This document shows positions 43,484-51,929 of a stretch of DNA of 64,000 nucleotides, piece after piece. This stretch comes from Bacillus sp. AFS098217 (GTDB taxonomy: Bacteria; Bacillota; Bacilli; Bacillales; Bacillaceae_G): contig NZ_NVPR01000061.1 of NCBI RefSeq assembly GCF_002551815.1, positions 1-64,000 on the forward strand, written 5' to 3'. Under the pieces are notes generated by a model that was not told where the DNA came from, did no database searches, and was given only the letters and a program-made list of their open reading frames with translations. Made by a program: the position numbers and the translations under genes. Each line of letters opens with the position of its first letter. The first letter of the stretch is position 1.

Positions 43484-43864
43484 ATGCGCTATAAGAATGA
43501 GATTAATAAAGTATTATGTATGCTTGAACGATTAGAAACGAATGAAGTGGAAATTTTAGATATTACGGAAGAAATGTTGCCGATCTATATATTCTCCAGA
43601 GATGAGTTTGAAGAAGGACAATTAGGGTATAGTATAGGGCCTAATAATGAATCTTTCGTTGGAAACGAAGAAGGAGATTGGAAAGAAAGTTGGTTTGTTA
43701 TTGGATATGAAGAGTTAATGGGAGATCCATTCTTTGTTGATGTAAAGGATGTTAATTTTCCAGTGTATACAGCTGAGCATGGCATGGGAGAGTGGGAGCC
43801 GCTTTTACATAGTGATTCGTTAGAAGAATTTTTAGCTGAACTAACATATCGAGATAAAGACTAA
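43484..43864 (+). CDS. SUKH (SMI1/KNR4)-like protein
   Basis: The 126-residue acidic protein has the SUKH-type pattern: an N-terminal helix (LCMLERLETNEVEIL), a strand-loop with YSIGPNN and WFVIGYEELMGDPFFVDVKD (the strongly conserved GxxxGDPxxxD segment) and a C-terminal SLEEFLAEL helix. SUKH proteins often act as immunity proteins against secreted toxins, but many are stand-alone with unknown roles. The ATG at 43484 follows AAGGAG. No toxin gene is adjacent. Confidence 0.75.
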   Translation: MRYKNEINKVLCMLERLETNEVEILDITEEMLPIYIFSRDEFEEGQLGYSIGPNNESFVGNEEGDWKESWFVIGYEELMGDPFFVDVKDVNFPVYTAEHGMGEWEPLLHSDSLEEFLAELTYRDKD

Positions 43865-43944
43865 TAATTAGTCTATGAAAAACAGGGGGCTGTTGGAATC
43901 CCCCTTGATTGTAAAGAGAACCTTCAATTAGAACATGAGAAATG

Positions 43945-44304
43945 TTATTTGTAATTTATTACTTGCTCCATAAGTCTTCTTATCTCTTTAACCGGTGGTT
44001 TTTTATCGTATATATCAATATATGAAAAATTGTAATTTAAATTTCTAACAAGACCTTTTCCTACTTTTGAACTTAGGAAAGGGAATACTTGTCCAGTGTA
44101 GTCTTCGAGAGATTTACAGTAGTATTTTTCATCCAAATAAATACTATACTTACATGTTAGCTCTACTAGTGGGTTACCTGCAGAATCATATACATCTTTA
44201 GATTCAAGAATGTCTATTAGTGTAAATCTATCATTAAGATAAACTTTTTTCTTTTTTTCAAGCTTATTAGAAAGAATAAAAGCGAGACCTATGGCGTTAA
44301 TCAA
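43945..44304 (-). CDS. hypothetical protein, possibly 5'-truncated
   Basis: The frame of about 119 residues starts at a TTG at 44304 after GGGAGG with seven-base spacing. It has a short hydrophobic start (INAIGLAFILSNKL), which is weak for a signal peptide, followed by a soluble region rich in Tyr/Asp/Lys. No domain recognised. The start is uncertain. It ends near the SUKH-like gene (convergent, 80 bases). Confidence 0.45.
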   Translation of the reverse strand: MINAIGLAFILSNKLEKKKKVYLNDRFTLIDILESKDVYDSAGNPLVELTCKYSIYLDEKYYCKSLEDYTGQVFPFLSSKVGKGLVRNLNYNFSYIDIYDKKPPVKEIRRLMEQVINYK

Positions 44305-44668
44305 TATTTTTCCTCCCAAAAATAATAAACAAAGATATTAATAAAATATATTGTTATATGTTAAATGTAAAGTAGGAGACAGGATTTTAAGAAGAATAAA
44401 AAGGAAGGGGATTAATTTGGAAAAAATTATACTGCCAACATCATCAATTAAATAATTTCCAGTTGATAGGTAAAACAATCTATTAGATAAATTGAAATAA
44501 GCTAGTATAGTAAATGAATCCCCCACAAGGGAAGAAGCGGAGATTCATAAAGCATAGTCGAGTGTATTAGACTTAACCAAGTAATCTTAACATGAATGTG
44601 TTAGGAAGAACCTTGGTAAATACGCCCAAATAAAAAGGTAAGGTTACAAGAATGATTTGAAAAAAGTC

Positions 44669-44703
44669 AAAGAGACCTACTTCCCGCGGGCAGGTCTCTT
44701 TAA
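44669..44703 (+). terminator. orphan terminator
   Basis: AAAGAGACCT and AGGTCTCTTT form a ten-base-pair stem enclosing a C/G-rich loop that can pair further, then TAACT. No intact gene precedes it. Confidence 0.65.
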
Positions 44704-44873
44704 CTAGATAATGTTGATGAGCAGTAACCCATCTGGAGTACTTTTATCGTAACAAATGAAATGGATTTTGTATATTGAGAAAAAATTAAGCCGTTATCAA
44801 TTGTTACTTCATATATCTTGAATTTTTATGCTTTCACTGAATTTTGATATTTGATCGAGTTAAAAATAAGGAA

Positions 44874-44905
44874 ATAAAAAAGACCTGCATGTAAAAAGCA
44901 GGTCG
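44874..44905 (-). terminator. terminator of the small minus-strand gene
   Basis: On the minus strand GACCTGC, a nine-base loop and GCAGGTC are followed by a T6 run. It lies 77 bases past the stop of the 52-residue gene and supports that gene being transcribed. Confidence 0.75.
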
Positions 44906-44981
44906 TAATAAGGGGTTCTTAATTAAATGTTAACAATTGCGATGAATGAAGTCCATAGGTTGCGGGTTGAGAAACTTTGTA

Positions 44982-45140
44982 TTAACGTTTTGTTTCTTTG
45001 AAAAAGATGCTAAAAAATTTTCTGTATGAAAATAAAGGCCGGTATTTATAAATAGATTCATATTTCCACGCATCAAGATTAGAAATTTTGAGTTGTTTAT
45101 TTGAATCGTTAAAACCAATTGGATTATTGTTACGTTTCAT
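44982..45140 (-). CDS. small basic protein (52 aa), unknown
   Basis: GGGAGG and seven bases precede the ATG at 45140. The peptide starts MKRNNNPIGFNDSNKQLK and continues with DAWKYESIYKYRPLFSYRKF, ending at a TAA. It is basic and aromatic, with no membrane segment. A matched terminator follows. I do not recognise it; it could be a small spore or DNA-associated protein, or a truncated one. Confidence 0.5.
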   Translation of the reverse strand: MKRNNNPIGFNDSNKQLKISNLDAWKYESIYKYRPLFSYRKFFSIFFKETKR

Positions 45141-45236
45141 AAATAAACCTCCCTCAATCAATTTACAGTTGGTGCTTATATCTCATGAAAATGTATAATC
45201 TGTGTGATAAATAGCTTAATGAGATTCTTTTTTTCA

Positions 45237-45336
45237 TTATTTTATTGAAATTTCCTTTTTATAAATGTTTGGTTTATTTTTTAAGCACTGTAATCCATAG
45301 GAAGCAACTAGTACTCCAATACTTATTAAAATCCAA
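45237..45336 (-). pseudogene. 5'-truncated small membrane protein
   Basis: On the minus strand a frame ending at a TAA (45237-45239) reads IWILISIGVLVASYGLQC followed by LKNKPNIYKK, a membrane segment with a basic tail. It has no start: its 5' side runs directly into the beginning of the truncated LysR frame on the other strand, marking a recombination joint at about 45335. Confidence 0.45.
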
Positions 45337-45852
45337 ATGGAAGAGAAAGAGAGAATCATAAGGAAACAAGCGATTAAACTTAAAGAAAGCACCTTGTTAA
45401 ATAGACCGGGTAATAATTTATATGCTGCAAAAATTCCGCAAATGACGTTTGTTTTTCCGAAAGATTACATTGTTACACAAACAGATTCGCAGGATGTCCA
45501 ATTTTCTCAAGAAGAGACCTTTTTGTACACAGAACGTGGATGCAGTTACCGAGCATTTTTTGAGCATTATTTACAGAGACAAGGGATCCAGCATGAAAGT
45601 ACATTTGAATTTTGGAGCATTGAGGCGATAAAGCAATGTGTAATGTGCGGATTAGGAATTTCTTTATTGCCGGTGATTACGATTAGACAAGAGCAGAAAG
45701 ACAAGAAACTACAGGCTGTTATTTCAAATGAAGCAAAGTTTGCGCCACAACTTGCGTATCATAAAAATAAATGGATTTCTCCAGCTTTATATGAATTTTT
45801 AACAGTTATACGTATGCATGCAGAGAAGTGGAGAGAAGTACAAGTACAATGA
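45337..45852 (+). pseudogene. LysR-type regulator lacking its DNA-binding domain
   Basis: The 171-codon frame matches only the C-terminal effector-binding domain of LysR regulators: QEETFLYTERGCSYRAFFEH, STFEFWSIEAIKQCVMCGLGISLLPVITI (the signature SIEAIKxxVxxGLGISLLP) and AYHKNKWISPALYEFL. The N-terminal HTH of about 60 residues and part of the effector domain are absent, and there is no ribosome binding site. It is a truncated gene, at the joint described at 45237-45336. Confidence 0.8.
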
Positions 45853-45912
45853 TTTTCAAGTGATGATATAATATTAATAGATGAAAGACTAAGAAAAGCA
45901 GGTGAATCTTTT

Positions 45913-48030
45913 TTGTTTACAAAAGCACAAGAACTTTTAGCTTCCTATTTTGGCTACTCGTCATTCCGCCGAGGGCAAGATGAAACAATTAAAAATGCAC
46001 TGGATGGAAAAGATACAGTTTGTATTATGCCAACAGGCGGTGGTAAATCAATTTGTTATCAAATTCCAGCATTAGTATTTGAGGGGACGACATTAGTTAT
46101 CTCACCTTTGATTTCACTTATGAAGGATCAAGTAGATACACTAGTACAAAACGGGATTTCAGCTACATATATTAATAGTTCTATTTCTATTGCAGAAGCA
46201 AATCAACGAATTCAATTAGCGAAACAAGGGCACTATAAGCTACTTTATGTTGCACCAGAGCGCCTTGATTCAATGGAATTTGTCGATCAACTTATCGACA
46301 TGAAAATCCCAATGATCGCCATTGATGAAGCGCACTGTATTTCACAGTGGGGACATGATTTTCGTCCAAGCTATTTACACATACATCGTATTTTAGATTA
46401 TCTTCCGGAAAAACCACTTGTGCTTGCGTTAACTGCAACAGCGACGCCGCAAGTACGGGAAGATATTTGTCGTACATTAGAAATTGATCCGGCGAACACA
46501 GTTATGACAACCTTTGAACGGGAAAATTTATCATTTTCAGTGATTAAAGGACAAGACCGAAATGCATATTTAGCAGACTATATTCGTCAAAATAAAAAGG
46601 AATCTGGAATTATTTATGCAGCGACAAGAAAAGTTGTCGATCAGTTATATGAAGATTTAAATAAAGCAGGGGTTTCGGTTGCACGTTATCATGCTGGCAT
46701 GAACGATCATGATCGAAATGAGCAGCAAGAGTGTTTTTTACGTGATGAAGTGAGCGTGATGGTAGCGACATCTGCATTTGGTATGGGTATTGATAAATCC
46801 AATATACGGTACGTAATTCATTATCAACTTCCAAAAAACATGGAAAGTTATTATCAAGAAGCAGGGCGTGCTGGTCGTGACGGACTAGATAGTGAATGTA
46901 TTTTGCTATATTCTTCCCAAGATGTACAAGTGCAGCGCTTTTTAATTGATCAATCTACTGGAGAATCACGTTTCTCAAATGAACTAGAAAAGCTGCAGCA
47001 CATGACAGATTATTGCCATACGGAACAATGTTTACAATCTTTTATTTTGCAATACTTTGGAGAAGAACCGAAAGAAGATTGTGGGCGCTGCGGGAATTGT
47101 ACAGATGAACGTGAAAGTATTGATGTTACAAGAGAATCACAAATGGTTTTATCGTGTATGATTCGAACAAACCAGCGATTTGGAAAGCAAATGATTGCGC
47201 AAGTGTTGACGGGATCGAAAAATAAAAAGGTGATTGAATTTAATTTTCATACGTTACCAACATACGGTCTTTTATCGAAGCGCAGTGTCAAAGAGGTAAG
47301 TGAGTTTATTGAGTTTTTAATTTCAGATGAATTGATAGCTGTAGAACATGGTACGTATCCAACGTTAAAAGTAACAGCAAAAGGAAAAGAAGTATTACTT
47401 GGAAATGAAAAGGTATTACGTAAAGAAAGAGTGGAAACAAGACAAATTGTCCAAGATCATCCTCTGTTTGAAGTGTTGCGTGAAGTGCGGAAAGAAATCG
47501 CACAAGGAGAAGGCGTACCGCCATTTGTTATTTTCTCTGATCAAACCTTAAAAGATATGTGTGCAAAAATGCCGCAAAGTGATGCAGAACTCTTGCAAGT
47601 AAAAGGGATTGGGGAACATAAACTTGCGAAGTACGGTTCTCACTTTTTACAAGCAGTCATTGATTTTATTGAAGAAAACCCAGATTACGCTGAAACAATT
47701 AAAACAGAAGTTGTTACTGAGCGTAAAAAATCTGGGAAGGCATCAACAAATTCTCACCTAGATACGTATGAACTCTATAAACAAGGCGCAGAACTAAGTA
47801 TGATTGCAAAAGAAAGAGGCCTATCACGTCAAACGGTGGAAAATCATTTAATTCGCTGTTATGAAGAAGGCATGGAAGTAGATTGGCCAAGCTTTGTTCC
47901 AGCAAAATATGAATCTCTTATTGAATCTGCAGTGCAACATGCAGAAGGTGGATTAAAGTCTATTAAGGAACAACTTCCAGATGAAGTGAGTTACTTTATG
48001 ATTCGTGCTTATTTACAAATAAGAAAATAG
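45913..48030 (+). CDS. recQ: ATP-dependent DNA helicase RecQ
   Basis: This 705-residue 3'-5' superfamily 2 helicase unwinds recombination and stalled-fork intermediates. It has Walker A TGGGKS (41-46), DEAH (138-141) with the RecQ aromatic loop HCISQWGHDFR, helicase motif VI YQEAGRAGRDG, an RQC zinc site (four Cys near 370-400, ending CGRCGNC), an HRDC domain (about 510-595) and a C-terminal helix-turn-helix extension as in Bacillus RecQ/YocI. The start is a TTG at 45913 with AGGTGA upstream. It is followed 24 bases later by a cyclotransferase-like gene, perhaps cotranscribed. Confidence 0.95.
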   Translation: MFTKAQELLASYFGYSSFRRGQDETIKNALDGKDTVCIMPTGGGKSICYQIPALVFEGTTLVISPLISLMKDQVDTLVQNGISATYINSSISIAEANQRIQLAKQGHYKLLYVAPERLDSMEFVDQLIDMKIPMIAIDEAHCISQWGHDFRPSYLHIHRILDYLPEKPLVLALTATATPQVREDICRTLEIDPANTVMTTFERENLSFSVIKGQDRNAYLADYIRQNKKESGIIYAATRKVVDQLYEDLNKAGVSVARYHAGMNDHDRNEQQECFLRDEVSVMVATSAFGMGIDKSNIRYVIHYQLPKNMESYYQEAGRAGRDGLDSECILLYSSQDVQVQRFLIDQSTGESRFSNELEKLQHMTDYCHTEQCLQSFILQYFGEEPKEDCGRCGNCTDERESIDVTRESQMVLSCMIRTNQRFGKQMIAQVLTGSKNKKVIEFNFHTLPTYGLLSKRSVKEVSEFIEFLISDELIAVEHGTYPTLKVTAKGKEVLLGNEKVLRKERVETRQIVQDHPLFEVLREVRKEIAQGEGVPPFVIFSDQTLKDMCAKMPQSDAELLQVKGIGEHKLAKYGSHFLQAVIDFIEENPDYAETIKTEVVTERKKSGKASTNSHLDTYELYKQGAELSMIAKERGLSRQTVENHLIRCYEEGMEVDWPSFVPAKYESLIESAVQHAEGGLKSIKEQLPDEVSYFMIRAYLQIRK

Positions 48031-48054
48031 AGAATGATGAAGGGGATAGGGAAC

Positions 48055-48441
48055 ATGCATTATGTTTTTGTTTATGGCACATTAAGAAAACAACAAGCAA
48101 ATGCTCATTACTTATATGGAACAACTTGCATAGCTGACGAAGCATGGACTCATGGGAAACTCTTTGATACAAATGAAGGTTATCCGGCAATGATTTGTAC
48201 AAAGGAAGAAAAGGTATATGGAGAAATTTATGCAGTAAGCGATAGAGTTTTACAAAAGTTAGATGATTTAGAAGAATATACAGGTAATGCGGAAACAGAT
48301 TTATATGAACGGATTATACAAACCGTTTACTTTGCTAATAGAGAAATAAATGCATATGTGTATATTGCTCAGGATAAAGAGATGTTACGGAGACCTATCA
48401 TTTCTGGTAATTGGGCGGAGTACCGAATAGAGAAAAAATAA
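48055..48441 (+). CDS. gamma-glutamylcyclotransferase-like (AIG2/YtfP) protein, copy 1
   Basis: The 128-residue protein starts HYVFVYGTLRKQQANAHYLY with the substrate-binding YGTLR loop, and has the family VYGEIYAV strand and LDDLEEYTG with the likely catalytic Glu. Members cyclise gamma-glutamyl amines or peptides to 5-oxoproline, but many bacterial copies are uncharacterised. The start at 48055 follows GGGGATAGGG. It closely resembles the gene at 49484-49861, including its 5' flank. Confidence 0.85.
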   Translation: MHYVFVYGTLRKQQANAHYLYGTTCIADEAWTHGKLFDTNEGYPAMICTKEEKVYGEIYAVSDRVLQKLDDLEEYTGNAETDLYERIIQTVYFANREINAYVYIAQDKEMLRRPIISGNWAEYRIEKK

Positions 48442-48472
48442 GAGATGTATTAAGAATATATGTAATGTACAA

Positions 48473-48517
48473 CCCAGATAGTGGATCCTAAAAAATTCTT
48501 CTATCTGGGATTTTTTA
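48473..48517 (+). terminator. terminator after cyclotransferase-like copy 1
   Basis: CCCAGATAG pairs with CTATCTGGG, then T6. Its sequence (AACCC.GATAGTGGAT) recurs after copy 2, so the terminator was duplicated with the gene. Confidence 0.85.
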
Positions 48518-48666
48518 TTAAAAATTTCCAATCGGTAGTTTTAAAATTCTAACTATTGTGATAATATAAAGATGATAGGTTATTAATAAGGGGGGATTTT
48601 TAGTGGGGATTAGGAACTTAGTTTCTTACCTGTAGTAGAAAAAACTATTACAGGAGGAAAGTTATA

Positions 48667-49410
48667 ATGAAAGAATTATGGGTGAAGGAATTTTACAAAA
48701 AACAATTTGAATTATTAAATTACGATATAAATACGGAAAACTGGCTTCATCATGTTGCTAAAGATGTTCAAGAACAAGTTGGTTATCCAATGCAGACGAT
48801 GCTGGAACTTGGTGCAGGGAATGGTGGATTTGCAAGAGCTATGTCTAAGTTAAATGTGAAGATGACGACAGTAGAGCTTGTACCAGAATTAGTTGCATTT
48901 GCAAGGGAGCACTCAAGTAAAGATATTACGATTCATTGTGGTGATTTCTATCAAATTGATATTCCAGAAAAGTTTGATGTTGTAAGCTACCTAGATGGTT
49001 TTGGTGTAGGAACAGATGAAGAGCAATTGTATTTACTAAAGCGTATTCAAAGCTGGATGAAAGACGATGCATGTGCACTTATTGATATTTATCAACCACT
49101 TTATTGGAAAAAAGTAAGTGGGAAAGAAATGCAATTAGGTTCAGCTATGCGAAAGTACGAATACGATAATTCAAATGAAAGAATGTTAGATCATTGGTGG
49201 GATCCTGCTTATCCAAATGGTATTGTCACGCAGTCGTTACGCTGTTATACAGTAGAAGAAATTAGTAATCTATGTGATAAAGCAAATTTAAGCATTGTAG
49301 GAATTTTCCCAGGTGGCGCATTTGATTTTGAAAAGTGGCAATTTAAAGAGAGAGCATTTTTAAATGAATGCTTGTCTTATCGTATAAAAGTGAAAAAAGG
49401 CAGGGATTAG
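48667..49410 (+). CDS. SAM-dependent methyltransferase (class I)
   Basis: The 247-residue protein has motif I LELGAGNGGFARAM (46-59), motif II with VELVPELVAFA, and a post-I acid in HCGDFYQID, the Rossmann methyltransferase pattern. SAM binding is likely; the methyl acceptor is unknown. The ATG follows CAGGAGG. The gene lies between the two cyclotransferase-like copies, and its terminator overlaps its stop codon (GGCAGGGA/TCCCTGCC). Confidence 0.85.
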   Translation: MKELWVKEFYKKQFELLNYDINTENWLHHVAKDVQEQVGYPMQTMLELGAGNGGFARAMSKLNVKMTTVELVPELVAFAREHSSKDITIHCGDFYQIDIPEKFDVVSYLDGFGVGTDEEQLYLLKRIQSWMKDDACALIDIYQPLYWKKVSGKEMQLGSAMRKYEYDNSNERMLDHWWDPAYPNGIVTQSLRCYTVEEISNLCDKANLSIVGIFPGGAFDFEKWQFKERAFLNECLSYRIKVKKGRD

Positions 49411-49425
49411 TCCCTGCCTTTTTAT
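49397..49425 (+). terminator. terminator of the methyltransferase gene
   Basis: AAAGGCAGGGA and TCCCTGCCTTT form the stem, overlapping the last codons and the stop, followed by T5. Confidence 0.9.
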
Positions 49426-49483
49426 ATTTCGGGAAATTATTACTTAAAATATTGACTTTATAAATGTTAAGGGGATAGGGAAC

Positions 49484-49861
49484 ATGCACTATGTTTTTGT
49501 TTATGGCACATTAAGAAAACAACAAACAAATGCTCATTACCTATATGGAACAACATGTATCGCGTTAGAAGCATGGACTTATGGGAAGTTATTTGATACA
49601 AATGAAGGCTATCCAGCAATGATTCTTTCGAGTGATAATAAGGTATATGGAGAAGTATATGAAGTAAGTGATGAGATTTTAAAAAAGTTAGATGAACTTG
49701 AAGAGTATACAGGTAATCCTGAAAAAGATTTATATGACCGGATTACACAGACCATCTATTTTGGGGATAGAAATATAAGTGCATATGTTTATATTGCGCA
49801 AAATGACGGGATGTTACAGAGACTAATAATTACTGGTGATTGGACGAGTTATCGAAATTGA
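49484..49861 (+). CDS. gamma-glutamylcyclotransferase-like (AIG2/YtfP) protein, copy 2
   Basis: The 125-residue paralog of the gene at 48055 has the same YGTLRKQQ start, VYGEVYEVS strand and KKLDELEEYTG Glu-containing helix. Copies 1 and 2 are nearly identical in DNA over the first 60 bases and diverge further down, with about a quarter to a third of residues changed overall. The same GGGGATAGGGAAC leader precedes each. A terminator of the same type follows. Sub-functionalisation or gene dosage could explain retention. Confidence 0.85.
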   Translation: MHYVFVYGTLRKQQTNAHYLYGTTCIALEAWTYGKLFDTNEGYPAMILSSDNKVYGEVYEVSDEILKKLDELEEYTGNPEKDLYDRITQTIYFGDRNISAYVYIAQNDGMLQRLIITGDWTSYRN

Positions 49862-49923
49862 ATCGATAAGGGAAGTAAGGAATTGTTTCTTATAGTACAA
49901 ATAGTAATTACATTTTAATTGAT

Positions 49924-49968
49924 AACCCGAATAGTGGATAATTTGAAAAAAGTTCATTATTTGGGTTT
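49924..49968 (+). terminator. terminator after cyclotransferase-like copy 2
   Basis: AACCCGAATAGTGGA pairs loosely with TTATTTGGGTT, then TTAG. It is clearly related in sequence to the terminator at 48473. Confidence 0.65.
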
Positions 49969-50003
49969 TAGTTAATCTATACAGAATTAGTCTTATTTAT
50001 ATC

Positions 50004-50069
50004 AAAAACGCCATCCTTTTTGTATATTTCTACAAAAAGAATAGCGTTTTTTTCATTATATGGATACAA
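50004..50069. repeat. palindromic intergenic repeat, copy 1
   Basis: AAAAACGCcATcCTTTTTGTA (50004-50024) pairs with the right arm at 50031-50051 around a six-base loop, followed by a T-rich stretch and TGGATACAA. The same structure and tail recur at 62607-62670. It could act as a terminator, or be a small non-autonomous mobile palindrome. Confidence 0.65.
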
Positions 50070-50139
50070 ATTACTATTATCTTGATAATAGTAATTGTGC
50101 GAGAATCCATTATGTTAAACCAATAATATAATGACACAA

Positions 50140-50167
50140 TTGACAAAACATGCAATGTTGTTATAAT
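50140..50167 (+). promoter_or_regulatory. promoter with direct repeats of the ribbon-helix-helix gene
   Basis: Consensus TTGACA (50140-50145), a 16-base spacer and TATAAT (50162-50167). The -10 region overlaps TTGTTATA (50158-50165), repeated at 50174-50181, 16 bases on. The direct repeat could be the operator of the DNA-binding protein encoded downstream. Confidence 0.65.
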
Positions 50168-50224
50168 GGTACATTGTTATATAGGTAACGTAATATCATT
50201 TTTTAACGAGAAGGATGTAAAATT

Positions 50225-50512
50225 ATGAAACAACATAATAAACAAATAAATGGAAAAGATCAAAAAATTAAAGTTGAACGTGTACAAACTGGAATTAGGA
50301 TGGAAAAAAGAATGGTAAAAGTTTTGAAAGCGATGGCAGAGTATCATGATATTTCACTAGGTGTTCTTCTTGAAAGAATAGTTCTTCATTCTTTTGAAAA
50401 CAAACCTGTGTTTAGCGAGGAAAGTCTTGAAAAAGTTAAAGCTATAAAAGAAGTTTACGGTATGGATTATGGTCTAGAAATAAGTCGTCAGTGGAACGAT
50501 TCGGAAAACTAG
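50225..50512 (+). CDS. ribbon-helix-helix-like DNA-binding protein
   Basis: The 95-residue protein has a basic, Gln-rich start and a segment VQTGIRMEKRMVKVLKAMAE followed by ISLGVLLERIVLHSF, which fits a strand then two helices as in MetJ/Arc-type repressors. The C-terminal helix (residues 62-80) may mediate dimers. The ATG follows GAAGGATG. It has a consensus promoter with direct repeats, consistent with autoregulation. The fold assignment is by pattern only. Confidence 0.6.
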   Translation: MKQHNKQINGKDQKIKVERVQTGIRMEKRMVKVLKAMAEYHDISLGVLLERIVLHSFENKPVFSEESLEKVKAIKEVYGMDYGLEISRQWNDSEN

Positions 50513-50604
50513 AATGATTATTTTCAAATACAGTACCATCTAGATTTTCTGTAAGAAATCCGTGAAGTAAAGAAACTAAATAAAATTATTAGGAGCGATA
50601 TTAA

Positions 50605-51591
50605 ATGAATTTCAGTACATTAACAATATTTGATAATTACCCCAATCAATTATCCCGAACTCCTAGACAATTCTATAATGAGGTATTGGAGCAAGCCGTT
50701 CGGGCTGAAGAAATGAATTTTGATGGGGTATGGTTTGCAGAACATCATTTCTCAGATTTTGGTATTAATCCCTCTCCAGCAGTTCTGCTCGCTGCGGTAT
50801 CTCAAAGGACGAATAGAATTCGTCTTGGTGTGGGTGTTTCAGTACTTCCATTACACAACCCTATACGAGTTGCTGAGGATTATGCGATGGTTGATCTTTT
50901 ATCAAACGGAAGATTAAATTTTGGGTTAGGTAGTGGATATGCACAGAAGGAATTTGATGGTTATAATATTTCATTAGAGGACAGAACTGAGCGTTTTAAC
51001 GAGTCTCTAGAAGTGTTACGTAAGGCGTGGTCAGGTAAGCCTTTTTCCCATCAAGGAAAGTTTTTTCAATACAATGATCTTAAACTTAGTGTCCAGCCAA
51101 TACAAGCCCCGTTTCCGCCTCACTGGATTGCAACCTCTAGTGAAAAAGGTGTTAGTCATGTTGCTAGTATGGGAAACAAATTCATGGGGCTTGGGTTTAG
51201 TAAATCACGAGATGAATTAGCAAAGCTGATTGATACTTACAAGAATACGTATCTAAAGTCAGGATACGGTAATCCAGAAGAGTTGGAAATCCCTGTTGCA
51301 TTTCATGTTCATGTTGGTGAAACATATGCAGATGCTGAATCCAATGTAAAAGATCCTTATCAACTATTTATGAATACTCCGCGTGGGACGAATATCTCAT
51401 ATGAAGACCTTAAACATAAATTTGATCCCGTAATAGGAAGTCCTAATGAAGTTATTAAACAAATTCAGTCCTACAGGGAAATAGGTGTTACGAATTTTAT
51501 GGCAGTAATGAATTTTGGTGGATTAGAACATCATAAAGTACTTTCATCTTTAGACTTATTTGGTAAGTATGTAATTTCTGCATGTAAGTGA
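50605..51591 (+). CDS. LLM-class flavin-dependent monooxygenase
   Basis: The 328-residue luciferase-like enzyme has the fold markers FDGVWFAEHHFSDFG (about 38-52), LGVGVSVLPLHNP (72-84), DLLSNGRLNFGLGSGY (about 98-113) and GSPNEVIKQIQSY near the C-terminus. Members use FMNH2 and oxygen to oxidise small substrates; the partner flavin reductase is not next to it. The ATG follows AGGAGCG. The role, possibly catabolic or detoxifying, is unknown. Confidence 0.9.
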   Translation: MNFSTLTIFDNYPNQLSRTPRQFYNEVLEQAVRAEEMNFDGVWFAEHHFSDFGINPSPAVLLAAVSQRTNRIRLGVGVSVLPLHNPIRVAEDYAMVDLLSNGRLNFGLGSGYAQKEFDGYNISLEDRTERFNESLEVLRKAWSGKPFSHQGKFFQYNDLKLSVQPIQAPFPPHWIATSSEKGVSHVASMGNKFMGLGFSKSRDELAKLIDTYKNTYLKSGYGNPEELEIPVAFHVHVGETYADAESNVKDPYQLFMNTPRGTNISYEDLKHKFDPVIGSPNEVIKQIQSYREIGVTNFMAVMNFGGLEHHKVLSSLDLFGKYVISACK

Positions 51592-51929
51592 AAAATTGAT
51601 AGGACCAATTACACTTCAAAAGAGATGGTTTTATTTACCTGTACTAGGTATTAATGGATTGATAAGTGGATTTAGCATATAAATTTCATATTTGATGGTG
51701 ATGGGATTTTATTTATGCCTTTATCTATTTTATCAATGAACATTTCTGTACGAATGTTTATCGTATAAAAGAGAAAAATCAAATAATGAATAGTGAAAAA
51801 AGGCGGGATTATTTCTTGTATTCTTATATTTTAGAAAATTCTCACTCAAACTATTGACTTTATAAACGTATTTTTTATAGAATTATATCTCGACTGAAAT
51901 TTTCGAACGGACAGGAGGGAATCATCACA
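51592..51929. other. gap, one peptide-like scrap
   Basis: After the stop codon a + strand frame reads GPITLQKRWFYLPVLGINGL and stops near 51681; it has no start. The rest is A+T-rich. The promoter of the HelD-like gene probably lies at 51850-51900 (ATTGACTTTATAA-type sequence). Nothing else identified. Confidence 0.35.

Larger units (their letters stand above)
44305..44981. other. long gap, mainly non-coding
   Basis: Only short frames are present. A ribosome-binding-site-like AAGGGG at about 44403 precedes a TTG that opens 12 codons. The hairpins at 44669-44702 and 44874-44905 are described separately. The minus-strand frame 44338-44526 is hydrophobic and A+T-driven and I do not accept it as a gene. 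Confidence 0.4.

Noticed and set aside
44338-44526. Minus-strand 62-codon hydrophobic ORF
   Set aside because: A+T-rich DNA readily gives Ile/Leu/Phe frames; it has no ribosome binding site or terminator.
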